Source: Lachnospiraceae bacterium UBA3689 (GTDB lineage Bacteria > Bacillota > Clostridia > Lachnospirales > Lachnospiraceae). Taken from it: a DNA stretch of 38,613 bases. Positions 16,743 to 25,113 of the stretch are shown one piece after another. A program made the translations under genes and the position numbers. Numbering within the stretch: position 1 is the stretch's first letter; each line of letters opens with the position of its first letter. The notes below the pieces were generated by a model. The model had not been told where the DNA came from. It was given only the letters and a program-made list of their open reading frames with translations, and did no database searches. The stretch is from the NCBI GenBank assembly GCA_002371465.1, contig DFIU01000021.1, positions 1-38,613 on the forward strand, read 5' to 3'.

Positions 16743-17480
16743 TTATAATCCTACTTTTTCCAATTCTTCCCTCTGGGGGCGGTCCAGGCAGCGGACATGC
16801 TCCCCATGTTCCCCCGATAAGATGGTCCGGGAGGGACCGGGCGTTAACACGCCGATGATCGAGACCGGAAGACCCTGCTGTCCCAAGGTCCAAGCCAGCT
16901 CATTCCCCCTTTGGCAGGCAAGCAGGAGGCTGCCCGACGAGGCGGCATAATAGGGGTTTAAGCCAAAGAGTTCACAGATTTCGACGGTCTCCTGGCGGAT
17001 GGGAATCGCATCTAACAGGACCCGGCAGCCGGTTCCCTGTTCCTGGCAAAGATCCCAAAGGGCGTTGAATATGCCGCCCCTGCCCAGGGGCTTAACGCCA
17101 AGAAGTCCTGAATTTTCGTCAAGGAACTTTACGTTCGTCAACCTCAACTCTTCGTCAAAGGGCTTCTCTCCCAGAACCTTCTCCCCTTCATCAAAAGGCT
17201 TAACTCCCAAGCTTCCTATATAGTCCTGAAGATTCTCAATACCGTGGTCCTCTCCCTCTTTGTGAAGAATGGAGGTCAGCAAATTCCAGTTCTTAATCTC
17301 TTCTTCCTTTTTTTCTCGGTCCTTAATCCATTCTTTGATCCGGTCCACAAAAAAGGAGGGGAAGCTGTCCTCAATCTCCCCTCCTCTTTTCTTCATCAAA
17401 ATGGCGACCGCTTCCAGGGCGATAGAATTCGTCACCAGCAGCGATCCTTCAATTCGATTTAGATTCCTCTTTTGATTCAT
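16743..17480 (-). CDS. AIR-synthase/HypE-like C-domain protein, N-terminal ATP domain absent
   Basis: The protein has 245 residues. The stretches SLLVTNSIALEAVAILMKK (13-31) and GGIFNALWDLCQEQGTG...IPIRQETVEICELFGLNPYY...SSGSLLLA match the C-terminal half of HypE/AIR-synthase-like proteins. The N-terminal ATP-binding half, about 150 residues in full-length relatives, is missing. The part that should carry a GV-AMHDVTEGG-like loop is replaced by a charged segment with imperfect repeats (GVKPFDE, GEKPFDE, NVKFLDE, GVKPLGR; about 90-140). The protein is therefore unlikely to be a normal ATP-dependent synthase and may be a remnant or a repurposed domain. ATG 17480 follows a small membrane-peptide gene by 5 bases; the ribosome-binding site is weak, so coupling to that gene is likely. 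Confidence 0.7.
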   Translation of the reverse strand: MNQKRNLNRIEGSLLVTNSIALEAVAILMKKRGGEIEDSFPSFFVDRIKEWIKDREKKEEEIKNWNLLTSILHKEGEDHGIENLQDYIGSLGVKPFDEGEKVLGEKPFDEELRLTNVKFLDENSGLLGVKPLGRGGIFNALWDLCQEQGTGCRVLLDAIPIRQETVEICELFGLNPYYAASSGSLLLACQRGNELAWTLGQQGLPVSIIGVLTPGPSRTILSGEHGEHVRCLDRPQREELEKVGL

Positions 17481-17485
17481 CCCGT

Positions 17486-17587
17486 TCAGGCTCCCATCGC
17501 CGGCACGACCAGCGTCAGAACCATTGTGACGGCAAGAATGACGGCGATCACAGCGATCACAACCCGCTGGGTATTTCGATTCATCAT
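17486..17587 (-). CDS. 33-residue single-pass membrane peptide
   Basis: An open frame of 34 codons starts at ATG 17587 (a second ATG follows at 17584), with GAGGG 9 bases upstream. The peptide has a short polar basic N-terminus (MMNRNTQR), about 20 hydrophobic residues (VVIAVIAVILAVTMVLTLVV) and a PAMGA end. A good promoter (17630-17658) lies just upstream, and the AIR-synthase-like gene begins 5 bases after the stop. The promoter, ribosome-binding site and membrane pattern together support a real gene. Its function is unknown; small membrane peptides of this size often act on a partner membrane protein or as coupled leaders. Confidence 0.65.
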   Translation of the reverse strand: MMNRNTQRVVIAVIAVILAVTMVLTLVVPAMGA

Positions 17588-17629
17588 AGTTCTTTTCCCT
17601 CTTCTCCTATGAACACTCTCTAACCTTAC

Positions 17630-17658
17630 CTTATAATCTTATTCAAAAATCTTATCAA
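17630..17658 (-). promoter_or_regulatory. Sigma-A promoter for the membrane peptide/AIR-synthase-like unit
   Basis: Minus strand: TTGATA (17658-17653), 17-base spacer, TATAAG (17635-17630). The leader to ATG 17587 would be about 36 bases and contains the ribosome-binding site. Confidence 0.75.
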
Positions 17659-17826
17659 GAAAAACAAGCACTCCTAATTGGGACCTTGCCCTTGGTCTTT
17701 CCCACACCAGGCTTCAAGATAAACTAAGTTGAAGTATATGGCAGGATGAACCAACCCCCTGAATATGTTTTTTATTCTCTAAGCGTTTTTTAAGAGTGCT
17801 TGCAGACTATCAATTTTTCTACTTTT

Positions 17827-18519
17827 TTACTTTTTAATCTCCACCCGCTTGGTCACCCGGCTCTTCGCCTCCACCTTGGGCGGCTCCAGCTGCTTCTTGG
17901 GTTCCCGGCAGTAGCTGATCAGCGGGCAGTCCCAGCACTTGGGATGCTGGGCAAAGCAGATCTCACGCCCGAAGGTGATGATATGGAGGTTCCACAGAAT
18001 CCAGTGGTCCTTGGGCAGGACCTTCATCAGATCGTACTCGACCTTCTCCGGGTCCTTCTGATCTGTCAGCCCCAGGCGGTAGGATATGCGCTTGACGTGG
18101 GTGTCGACGACGACGGACGGTTCCCCGAAAATATTGCCCCGGATGACATTCGCCGTCTTGCGCCCTACCCCGGGCAGGGAGGTCAGATCTTCGATGGAAG
18201 ACGGCACCTCCCCGCCAAACTTCCGGCAGATCATCCGGGCACAGCCGATGATGTGCTGCGCCTTGCTGTGATAAAATCCGCAGGGCTTGATGTCCTGCTC
18301 CAGTTCTTTTAAATCCGCGTCGGCGAAAGCCTGCAGGTTGGGATATTTCCGAAAGAGGTCCCTGGTCACGATATTGACCCTGGCGTCGGTACACTGGGCG
18401 CTTAGGATGGTCGCGATCAGGAGCTGGCCCGCATTTTGATGGTGGAGATAGGCGTAGAGGTCGGTCCCGTATCTCTCATCCAAAACTCCAAGGATCTCAC
18501 TTATCCGTTTTGAAGCCAT
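17827..18519 (-). CDS. nth: Endonuclease III
   Basis: The protein has 230 residues. Base-excision repair DNA glycosylase/AP lyase for oxidised pyrimidines. The helix-hairpin-helix LPGVGRKTANVI contains the catalytic Lys, and the catalytic Asp lies in VVDTHVKRIS. The C-terminal iron-sulphur cluster is intact with spacing C-X6-C-X2-C-X5-C (CFAQHPKCWDCPLISYC). A basic tail of about 20 residues after the cluster is slightly longer than usual. AAAGGA precedes ATG 18519, and glyA ends 24 bases upstream, so nth is probably the last gene of the glyA transcript. I see no good terminator after it, only T- and A-rich sequence. Confidence 0.96.
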   Translation of the reverse strand: MASKRISEILGVLDERYGTDLYAYLHHQNAGQLLIATILSAQCTDARVNIVTRDLFRKYPNLQAFADADLKELEQDIKPCGFYHSKAQHIIGCARMICRKFGGEVPSSIEDLTSLPGVGRKTANVIRGNIFGEPSVVVDTHVKRISYRLGLTDQKDPEKVEYDLMKVLPKDHWILWNLHIITFGREICFAQHPKCWDCPLISYCREPKKQLEPPKVEAKSRVTKRVEIKK

Positions 18520-18543
18520 ATGATTCCTTTCAATACTGGTTGG

Positions 18544-19782
18544 TCAGGCGTTGAGCGGATACTTATCGGTGATTGACTTGACGATCGCCCTCGCCGCTTC
18601 CACGTTGTCGGCAGACTTGACGACCAGGGCAATCGCCTCCGCCACCCGGTCCATATCTTCCGTATTTAAGCCCCTGGTAGTGACGGCAGGCGTACCCAGC
18701 CGGATACCGGAGGTCACAAAGGGAGACCGGGGATCCTTGGGAACGGTATTCTTATTTGCCGTGATATGAGCATCATCAAGGCGGGCTTCCAACTCCTTGC
18801 CGGTTAGTTCCGTGTCCCTTAAGTCGATCAGCATCAGATGGTTGTCCGTGCCGCCGGAGACAATCTTGACGCCCCGGGAAATCAGACCATTTGCCAGCGC
18901 CTGGGCATTTGCCACGATATTCTTAGCGTAGGTGACGAATTCCGGCTGCAGGTCCTCCTTGAAGCAGACCGCCTTAGCCGCGATGACATGTTCCAGAGGA
19001 CCTCCCTGGGTGCCCGGGAAGATCGCCTTGTTGAACTTATGCTCCCTGGCAAATTCTTCGGAACTTAAAATGAGACCGCCGCGGGGACCGCGCAGGGTCT
19101 TGTGGGTCGTCGTGGTCACAACATGGGCATAGGGGATGGGGCTGGGATGAACGCCCGCCGCGACCAGGCCCGCGATGTGCGCCATATCGACCAGGAGGTA
19201 AGCCCCTACCTCGTCGGCGATCTCCCGCATCCGCTTAAAGTCGATCGTCCGGCAGTAGGCGCTGGCGCCGCCGATAATCATTTTAGGATGGCATTCTTTG
19301 GCGATCCGCTCCATCTCGTCGTAATCGATCCAGCCGTTTTCGTCCACACCATAGGGAACCTGGTGGAAATAGTTGCCGGAGATATTGGCGGAAGATCCGT
19401 GGGAGAGATGGCCGCCCTCATCGAGGTTCATGCCCATGAAGGTATCTCCCGGCTGCAGCAGGGCGTAGAAAACTGCCATATTCGCCTGAGCGCCGGAATG
19501 GGGCTGGACATTGGCGTAGGTACAGCCGAACAGTTTCCTGGCACGTTCCCGCGCCAGGTCCTCGATCACATCGACATTTTCGCAGCCGCCGTAATAGCGG
19601 TGACCCGGATAGCCCTCTGCGTACTTGTTGGTCAGGACGCTGCCCATGGCGGACATGACTGCCTTGCTGACCCAGTTTTCGGAAGCGATCAGTTCCAGAT
19701 GGGAATTCTGACGGTCGATCTCTGCCTGGATGGCAGCTGCAACCTCGGGGTCGACCGCTTTGATATCATCGAACGTGTACAT
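18544..19782 (-). CDS. glyA: Serine hydroxymethyltransferase
   Basis: The protein has 412 residues, the normal length. This PLP enzyme converts serine and tetrahydrofolate into glycine and methylene-tetrahydrofolate, the main one-carbon source. The PLP lysine motif VVTTTTHKTLRGPRGG is intact, as are SENWVSKAV, YPGHRYYGG and the NANAQAL-type C-terminal region. AAAGGAG lies before ATG 19782. The gene lies 42 bases after dnaB on the same strand and 24 bases before nth, so it may be read from the long ribosomal/replication transcript upstream, or from a promoter inside dnaB that I cannot identify. Confidence 0.97.
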   Translation of the reverse strand: MYTFDDIKAVDPEVAAAIQAEIDRQNSHLELIASENWVSKAVMSAMGSVLTNKYAEGYPGHRYYGGCENVDVIEDLARERARKLFGCTYANVQPHSGAQANMAVFYALLQPGDTFMGMNLDEGGHLSHGSSANISGNYFHQVPYGVDENGWIDYDEMERIAKECHPKMIIGGASAYCRTIDFKRMREIADEVGAYLLVDMAHIAGLVAAGVHPSPIPYAHVVTTTTHKTLRGPRGGLILSSEEFAREHKFNKAIFPGTQGGPLEHVIAAKAVCFKEDLQPEFVTYAKNIVANAQALANGLISRGVKIVSGGTDNHLMLIDLRDTELTGKELEARLDDAHITANKNTVPKDPRSPFVTSGIRLGTPAVTTRGLNTEDMDRVAEAIALVVKSADNVEAARAIVKSITDKYPLNA

Positions 19783-19824
19783 GGCAAAACTCCTTTCATC
19801 GGATGTATCTGGCAGATGCCGATC

Positions 19825-21183
19825 TTATTCATGCGAGCCGGCACTGCCCTTCTTCATGTTGGCAAACTTGGTATACTCCGGCAGCCAGACCAGTTTGGTC
19901 GTTCCAATCGGGCCGTTACGCTGCTTGGCTATGATGATTTCCGCGACGTTCTTTTCCTCGGTGTCCTTATGGTAGTAGTCGTCGCGGTAAATAAACATGA
20001 CGACGTCGGCGTCCTGCTCGATGGCTCCTGATTCTCGGAGGTCGGACAGCATGGGACGGTGGTCGTCTCTGGTTTCGACGCTTCTGTTGAGCTGGGAGAG
20101 CGCCACGATCGGGATATTCAGCTCACGCGCCAGGGATTTTAAGGCGCGGGAGATATCGGAAATCTCCTGCTGGCGGTTCTCCGATCCCCTGCCGGTACCC
20201 GCCATCAGCTGCAGGTAGTCGATGAAAATGATCTGGATGTCCTGATCCATCTTGTACTTGCGGGCGCGGGAGCGGAACTCCTGCAAATTGATGCCGGGCG
20301 TATCGTCGATGACCAGGTTGGAATTGGCGATGACGGTTGCCGCCTCGACCAGCTTCTGCCAGTCGTCGTCGGTCAGATTTCCGGTTCTGATCTTCTGGGA
20401 ATCGACGCGCGACTCCAATGACAAAAGACGGTTCATCAGCTGACCTGCCGACATTTCCAGCGAAAAAAGGGCGCAGGGGATGTGCTTGTGGAAGGCCATA
20501 TACTGGGCAATGTTGAGGACGAAGGCAGTCTTACCCATGGATGGCCGCGCCGCCACCAGGATCATGTCGGAGGGCTGGAAGCCGGAGGTCTTGTAATCCA
20601 GATCCGTAAAACCGGTCTCAAGACCCGTGACATGGCTGGTCGACTTGGAGGCGCTTTCAATCGCGTCCATCTGGTTGAGGACGACGTCCCGGATGGGCAG
20701 GGCCCCGTCGCTCGACCGCTGCTGCAGGACCGCGAAGATGTTCTTTTCCGCCTGGTCCATGATATCCTGGGTCTCTTTCTGACCCAGGTAGCAGTCTGTC
20801 TCAATCTCCGCTGCCGCATGGATCAGACGGCGCAGCTGAGCCTTCTCCTTCACGATGCCCGCATAGTAGCGGACATTGGCGGAAGTGGGGACCGCGCTGA
20901 CCAAGTCGGCGACAAAGGCCGCGCTGGTCAGCTCCTCCGGCAGATTTTTCTTCTTCAGCTCGTCCGAAAGCGTCACGATATCCACCGGCTTGCCGCCGTC
21001 ACTCAGCTCCTTCATGGCATCAAAGATGACGCCGTACTGCTGATTGTAAAAATCGTCCGCCTCCAGCATTTCCACCGCCGTGGTGACCGCCTCCCTGCCC
21101 AGGAGCATGGAGCCGATCACGGATTTTTCCGCGTCGGTGGAATGGGGCGGAATCCGTTTCATGACAGCTTCATCATTTGCCAT
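19825..21183 (-). CDS. dnaB: Replicative DNA helicase DnaB
   Basis: The protein has 452 residues. The N-terminal DnaB domain (about 8-110, PHSTDAEKSVIGSMLL) binds primase in the family. The RecA-like C-terminal domain has Walker A ARPSMGKTAF, Walker B IIFIDYLQLM, the SLEMS segment and the QLNRSVE and RESGAIEQDAD motifs of the hexameric helicase. It is called dnaB after the E. coli name; B. subtilis calls the same protein DnaC. ATG 21183 is 3 bases after the rplI stop, with GGAAG inside rplI, so the two are coupled. The rplI-dnaB order is conserved in many Bacillota. No intein or insertion is present. Confidence 0.97.
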   Translation of the reverse strand: MANDEAVMKRIPPHSTDAEKSVIGSMLLGREAVTTAVEMLEADDFYNQQYGVIFDAMKELSDGGKPVDIVTLSDELKKKNLPEELTSAAFVADLVSAVPTSANVRYYAGIVKEKAQLRRLIHAAAEIETDCYLGQKETQDIMDQAEKNIFAVLQQRSSDGALPIRDVVLNQMDAIESASKSTSHVTGLETGFTDLDYKTSGFQPSDMILVAARPSMGKTAFVLNIAQYMAFHKHIPCALFSLEMSAGQLMNRLLSLESRVDSQKIRTGNLTDDDWQKLVEAATVIANSNLVIDDTPGINLQEFRSRARKYKMDQDIQIIFIDYLQLMAGTGRGSENRQQEISDISRALKSLARELNIPIVALSQLNRSVETRDDHRPMLSDLRESGAIEQDADVVMFIYRDDYYHKDTEEKNVAEIIIAKQRNGPIGTTKLVWLPEYTKFANMKKGSAGSHE

Positions 21184-21186
21184 GGA

Positions 21187-21633
21187 TTACGCTTCCTTTA
21201 CGATGACCTTCAGATCGGCTGTAACCTTGGGATGCAGCTTGACCTGAACCTTCTTCTCCCCGATTTCCTTGATCGGCTGGGACAGGTTCAGCTTCTTCTT
21301 ATCGAGTTCCAGGCCCAGCTGGTCTTTTGCCGCAAGGACGATTTCCTTGGCGGAGACGGAGCCGAAGACGCGGCCGCCCTCGCCGACCTTGATGGACAGG
21401 GTGACAAAGCCCTGCTCAATTTCTGCCTTCAGCTCCTTTGCCGCAGCCAGCGCTTCCGCCGCGTGCTTGTCCTCGCTTCTCTTTTTCGCCTCCAGATCCT
21501 TCTGGTTGCCGGCAGTCGCCGGGACCGCAAGTTTCTTGGGAAAGAGCATGTTGCGGGCATAGCCGTCGGACGCGTTGACCAGGTCCCCCTTCTTGCCCAA
21601 AGCCTTGACATCTTCCAATAAAATAACCTTCAC
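21187..21633 (-). CDS. rplI: 50S ribosomal protein L9
   Basis: The protein has 148 residues. The start is GTG 21633 with AAGGAGG 8 bases upstream. The N-terminal 23S rRNA-binding domain (MKVILLEDVKALGKKGDLVNASDGYARNMLFPKKLA) is followed by the long connecting helix (about 45-75) and the C-terminal domain (about 80-148). L9 sits at the base of the L1 stalk and limits frameshifting. It lies 13 bases after gdpP and 3 bases before dnaB, the usual Bacillota gene order gdpP-rplI-dnaB. Confidence 0.97.
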   Translation of the reverse strand: MKVILLEDVKALGKKGDLVNASDGYARNMLFPKKLAVPATAGNQKDLEAKKRSEDKHAAEALAAAKELKAEIEQGFVTLSIKVGEGGRVFGSVSAKEIVLAAKDQLGLELDKKKLNLSQPIKEIGEKKVQVKLHPKVTADLKVIVKEA

Positions 21634-21646
21634 TTGTTTTTCCTCC

Positions 21647-23692
21647 TTATATATCTCCGTCTTCCCTCATCTGGACGATGGTCGTCTTTAAGAGGTCGAC
21701 CGCCTCTTCGGTCGTATAGTCGGTCAGCTGGGCGCCGGCGATATTGAGATGACCGCCGCCTCCCAATCGCTCCATGATCAGCTGGACGTTGACCTCATCG
21801 ATGGCGCGCGCGCTGATATAGATCGTATCATGATAGTTGGTCAGAACAAAGGAAGCCTTGACCCCTTCGACATTCAACAGTTCATTTGCCGCCTGGGCGG
21901 ATACGACCGTCGGCTGGCTGACGCCCTGGCTGGGGCAGACGGAAATGGCGTACTTTTCATTAAAGAGTTCCGTATTGGCGATCGCCTGCGCCTTCGCCTT
22001 TAAATCCTCCGGATGTTCCCGGAACATCTTCCGGACCCGGGTCACGTCCGCCCCGCACCGTCTTAAATAGGCGGCGGCTTCAAAAGTCCGGACCCCGGTC
22101 CGGGTCACAAAGCCGCTGGTATCGACCACGATGCCGGCATAGAGGGCGTCCGCCTCACAGCTCTTCAGCTTTAAAGTGTCGTCAAAATATTGCAGCACTT
22201 CGGCGACCATCTCCGAGGCACTGGAGGCGTAGGGCTCGATGTAGGACAGGACCGCATTTTCCACCCGGTCCACGCCCTGGCGGTGGTGGTCGAAGACGAC
22301 AATGGTATTGGTCAGCTTCAAGAGGTCCGGACAGACGGTGTAGCTGACCTTGTTGGTGTCGACGATGACCAGGACCGTATCCGCATTGGTCAGTTCCCTG
22401 GCTCGCTTCCGGTCGACGAACATCTCCTGATCGTAGTCCTTCTTCTCCCGAAAGCCGGCAATAACCGGAAGGACAGATTCTGTGACATCATCCGCGACGA
22501 TGGAGGCGGGCTTGCCGACCGTCCGGGCTGCGGTGTAGATGCCTATTGCCGCTCCGATCGCGTCGATATCGCTGATCTTGTGGCCCATGATGATGACCCG
22601 GCTCTTGCCCTGCATGATCTCCTTAAGAGCCTGAGCCTTGACCCGGGCCTTGACCCGGGTGGTCTTCTCCGTCGATTCGGAATTGCCCCCATAGAAACGG
22701 GTCTGGTAACCGTCCTTGACGACGACCTGGTCGCCGCCGCGGCCCAGAGCCAGTTCCATGGCGACACGGGCGGCTTCCGCATTTTGCGTCAGAGACTCCG
22801 CTCCCAGACCAATCCCGGCAGAGAGGGTCATGGACATCTCATTTCCGATATTGACGGTCTTGACATCCTCCAGAATCTCAAATTTCTGCTTCTCCAGCTT
22901 CTTAAGTGATGCCTTCCGCATAAGGAAGATATAGCGGTCATGGCCAAGCTTCCTGACCACGCCGTCCACTTCCTTTAGATGCTGGTTGATCTTTCGTTCG
23001 ATCAAGGCAAGCAGCAGGGACTTGCGGACGTCCTCGACCCCCTCCAGGACTTCGTCATAGTTGTCCAGGGTCAAAAGCCCGATCACAATCTGATTGTCGT
23101 CCCGCTCCTCCTGAAGACCTCTCAGTTCGGTCTCGTCGTGGAGAATGACCGTAATCAGGTACTCGGTCTCATCCGGGTCCAGCAGCTCGTCCTCATCGAT
23201 CATGTCGTCGATCAGGACTCTTTGCAGCTCGGCTCGGAAAATGCGGTTGTTGGCAGTGACCGTAAATGCCGCCTTCTCCTCGTCAAGAGGCAGCTCCTCC
23301 TGGCGGACCCCGGCGAAGATACTGGAAATGTTCTTATTATAGTGCCGGTCCTTGCCGGTCAAAGCGGCAAAGGAATCGTTCATGTAAAGAAAATTCCCCT
23401 TAAGATCCAGAATCGCGTAGGGTTCCGCGAACTCCTGCAGAAGCTTCTTCTGCACCTGACCGTACTGGGTCGCAAAGGACACCATCTCGTTCATTAAAAC
23501 CGGATTGCTGCGGTAGGCGAGGGTCAGGGCGAAGATCATATAGACCGCAAAAAAGGCGAGGGAGATAAGCCCCGCCGGCCAGCCCGCCAGCCAGAAGAGC
23601 AGAATGACCATGACCGCCCACAACACTGCTATCGTGAGCGGCCATCCCAGATATAGTTTGAGTTTTCCGGTCAGTTTTACCTTATTGTCCAT
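21647..23692 (-). CDS. gdpP: Cyclic-di-AMP phosphodiesterase GdpP
   Basis: The protein has 681 residues. Two membrane segments (about 12-36 and 38-60) are followed by a PAS-like domain (about 80-160), a degenerate GGDEF domain (about 200-330) and a DHH/DHHA1 phosphodiesterase (about 365-681). The DHH metal-binding motifs are intact: GHKISDIDAIG at 370-380 and FDHH at 467-470, and the DHHA1 domain ends in GGGGHLNIAG. The enzyme hydrolyses c-di-AMP to pApA and so controls potassium and osmolyte balance and wall stress. A short in-frame duplication encodes RVKARVKAQ between the GGDEF and DHH parts. No good ribosome-binding site lies before ATG 23692; the sugar kinase gene ends 39 bases upstream. 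Confidence 0.95.
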   Translation of the reverse strand: MDNKVKLTGKLKLYLGWPLTIAVLWAVMVILLFWLAGWPAGLISLAFFAVYMIFALTLAYRSNPVLMNEMVSFATQYGQVQKKLLQEFAEPYAILDLKGNFLYMNDSFAALTGKDRHYNKNISSIFAGVRQEELPLDEEKAAFTVTANNRIFRAELQRVLIDDMIDEDELLDPDETEYLITVILHDETELRGLQEERDDNQIVIGLLTLDNYDEVLEGVEDVRKSLLLALIERKINQHLKEVDGVVRKLGHDRYIFLMRKASLKKLEKQKFEILEDVKTVNIGNEMSMTLSAGIGLGAESLTQNAEAARVAMELALGRGGDQVVVKDGYQTRFYGGNSESTEKTTRVKARVKAQALKEIMQGKSRVIIMGHKISDIDAIGAAIGIYTAARTVGKPASIVADDVTESVLPVIAGFREKKDYDQEMFVDRKRARELTNADTVLVIVDTNKVSYTVCPDLLKLTNTIVVFDHHRQGVDRVENAVLSYIEPYASSASEMVAEVLQYFDDTLKLKSCEADALYAGIVVDTSGFVTRTGVRTFEAAAYLRRCGADVTRVRKMFREHPEDLKAKAQAIANTELFNEKYAISVCPSQGVSQPTVVSAQAANELLNVEGVKASFVLTNYHDTIYISARAIDEVNVQLIMERLGGGGHLNIAGAQLTDYTTEEAVDLLKTTIVQMREDGDI

Positions 23693-23731
23693 GTTTGATT
23701 CGCTGAAGCAGACAGATGCCTGATCTGTCCG

Positions 23732-24673
23732 TCAGCTCTCCTCTTTCAGAACTTCTTCGATTCGGTCTTTCGCCGGAAGCGCGGACATGCCCCCTTTGAC
23801 CTGGACGCAGCACCAACCGCCGATATTGCCGTAGGTGATCGCTTTTTTTAAAATATCCGAGGTCAGATCGGAAGTTTTGCGGACGTCCTGGTTTAAAAGG
23901 CTTGCCAAAAAGCCTCCCCAGAAGGCATCTCCGCAGCCGGTGGCGTCCACGGCATCCGCCTTGCGGCCGGCAACTTCGATCCGCTGCCCCTTGAAGCAGC
24001 ATGCCGCCCCCTTGCTGCCCAGGGTCTCGACGACGACGGCGATATCGTACTCCTTCATCGTATCAAAGATCTTGTCCGGGCCGCCGATCATATCGACTTC
24101 TTCGTCGCTGATCTTTAAGAGGTCCACATAGGGCAGGATCTCCTTGACCGCATCCGCGCAAGCCATTTTATCGTCATGCCAGACGACGTTGCGATAATTG
24201 ATATCGTAAGCGACCAGTTTGCCCAGCTCATGGGCGCGGCGGATGAAATATTTGGTCGCCTCTACCGCGGGACCTGCCGACATGGAGAAGGAGGAGGCGT
24301 GGACCAGCTTGGTATCCTCGATATCGCTGTCCCTGATATCCTCTTTTTTCAGCAGCATATCGGCGCCCGGTTTTCTCGCAAAGGTAAAGGTCCGCTCCCC
24401 GCCCGGATACAGGGTGACAAATGCCATGGTTGTAACCGCCTCGTCGGTCAGCTCCGGCGTTAAGAGCCGGACATGGTAGTCTTTCATGGTCCGGGTCAGA
24501 AAACGACCGAAATCATCATTTCCCATACGGGTATACATACCCACATCCAAGCCGTTCTTAGCCATGGCGACCGCTGCATTTGCCGGACCTCCGCCCGGAT
24601 TGCGGATGTAACTCGCCTCTTCCGTCCCCGGAATAAAATCGATCAGAATCTCCCCGATTGTAATGGCATCCAT
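23732..24673 (-). CDS. PfkB-family sugar kinase, probably fructokinase
   Basis: The protein has 313 residues. The N-terminal signature NPGGGPANAAVAMAKNG and C-terminal DAVDATGCGDAFWGGFLA are the two PfkB motifs; the anion-hole/catalytic Asp is in the second, where the usual GAGD reads GCGD. The opening ITIGEILIDFIPG is typical of fructokinases, and the phosphate acceptor is inferred to be fructose; 2-keto-3-deoxygluconate or another sugar is possible. GGAGGG precedes ATG 24673. No transport or sucrose genes are nearby. Only about 40 bases separate it from the rpsR terminator, with no visible promoter, so it may depend on read-through from the ribosomal operon. Confidence 0.88.
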   Translation of the reverse strand: MDAITIGEILIDFIPGTEEASYIRNPGGGPANAAVAMAKNGLDVGMYTRMGNDDFGRFLTRTMKDYHVRLLTPELTDEAVTTMAFVTLYPGGERTFTFARKPGADMLLKKEDIRDSDIEDTKLVHASSFSMSAGPAVEATKYFIRRAHELGKLVAYDINYRNVVWHDDKMACADAVKEILPYVDLLKISDEEVDMIGGPDKIFDTMKEYDIAVVVETLGSKGAACCFKGQRIEVAGRKADAVDATGCGDAFWGGFLASLLNQDVRKTSDLTSDILKKAITYGNIGGWCCVQVKGGMSALPAKDRIEEVLKEES

Positions 24674-24711
24674 TGCATTTCCCTCCTGCTTTTACGTACT
24701 TATCCTGACGC

Positions 24712-24744
24712 AAAAAAGAACCGTCATCCCATAGATGACGGTTC
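24712..24744 (-). terminator. Terminator of the rpsF-ssb-rpsR operon
   Basis: An 11-base perfect stem: GAACCGTCATC (24718-24728) with GATGACGGTTC (24734-24744) and a 5-base loop. On the minus strand it is followed by six T (24717-24712). Confidence 0.9.
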
Positions 24745-24798
24745 GATTATATCATGATTTTGACCTTACTTCCATAAAATGCAGGGCCGCTCTTTGAA

Positions 24799-25059
24799 TC
24801 AGTCCTGAACGTAGGGAAGAATTGCCAGATGACGCGCTCTCTTGATGGCGCTGGTCAGCTCACGCTGATGCTTTGCGCAGTTTCCTGTGATTCTTCTCGG
24901 AAGGATCTTGCCCCGTTCCGATACGTATCTCTGAAGCTTCTTAACATCCTTGTAGCTGATTGCGTGGTCCTTATCACCGCAGAATACGCAGACTTTCTTT
25001 CTTCTGCGGAAACCGCCCTTACGTCTGTAGCCGCCTTCATTATTTCTCTGGTAAGCCAT
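24799..25059 (-). CDS. rpsR: 30S ribosomal protein S18
   Basis: The protein has 86 residues with AAAGGAG before ATG 25059. The basic N-terminus carries a CVFC pair (KVCVFCGDKDHAISYKDVKKLQRYVSERGKILPRRITGNCAKHQRELTSAIKRARHLAILPYV is the conserved body, given here only as the region 22-84). A further Cys in TGNCAKHQ completes the zinc-binding C+ form of S18, so this is the zinc-type paralogue. S18 pairs with S6 on the 30S platform, and the gene ends the rpsF-ssb-rpsR operon. Confidence 0.97.
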   Translation of the reverse strand: MAYQRNNEGGYRRKGGFRRRKKVCVFCGDKDHAISYKDVKKLQRYVSERGKILPRRITGNCAKHQRELTSAIKRARHLAILPYVQD

Positions 25060-25113
25060 GTTACTCTCCTTTCAAACTCTCAAATACCGAGAGTCAATCG
25101 AATCCGCCTTCCT

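Noticed and set aside
19102..20031. 309-residue plus-strand open frame opposite glyA
   Set aside because: Antisense shadow of glyA and dnaB with no start signals.
20482..21621. 379-residue plus-strand open frame opposite dnaB and rplI
   Set aside because: Antisense to two well-identified genes and rich in low-likelihood residue runs; no domain recognised.
22640..22670. Tandem 12-base repeat within gdpP
   Set aside because: It is an in-frame duplication giving RVKARVKA and has no sign of a separate element.
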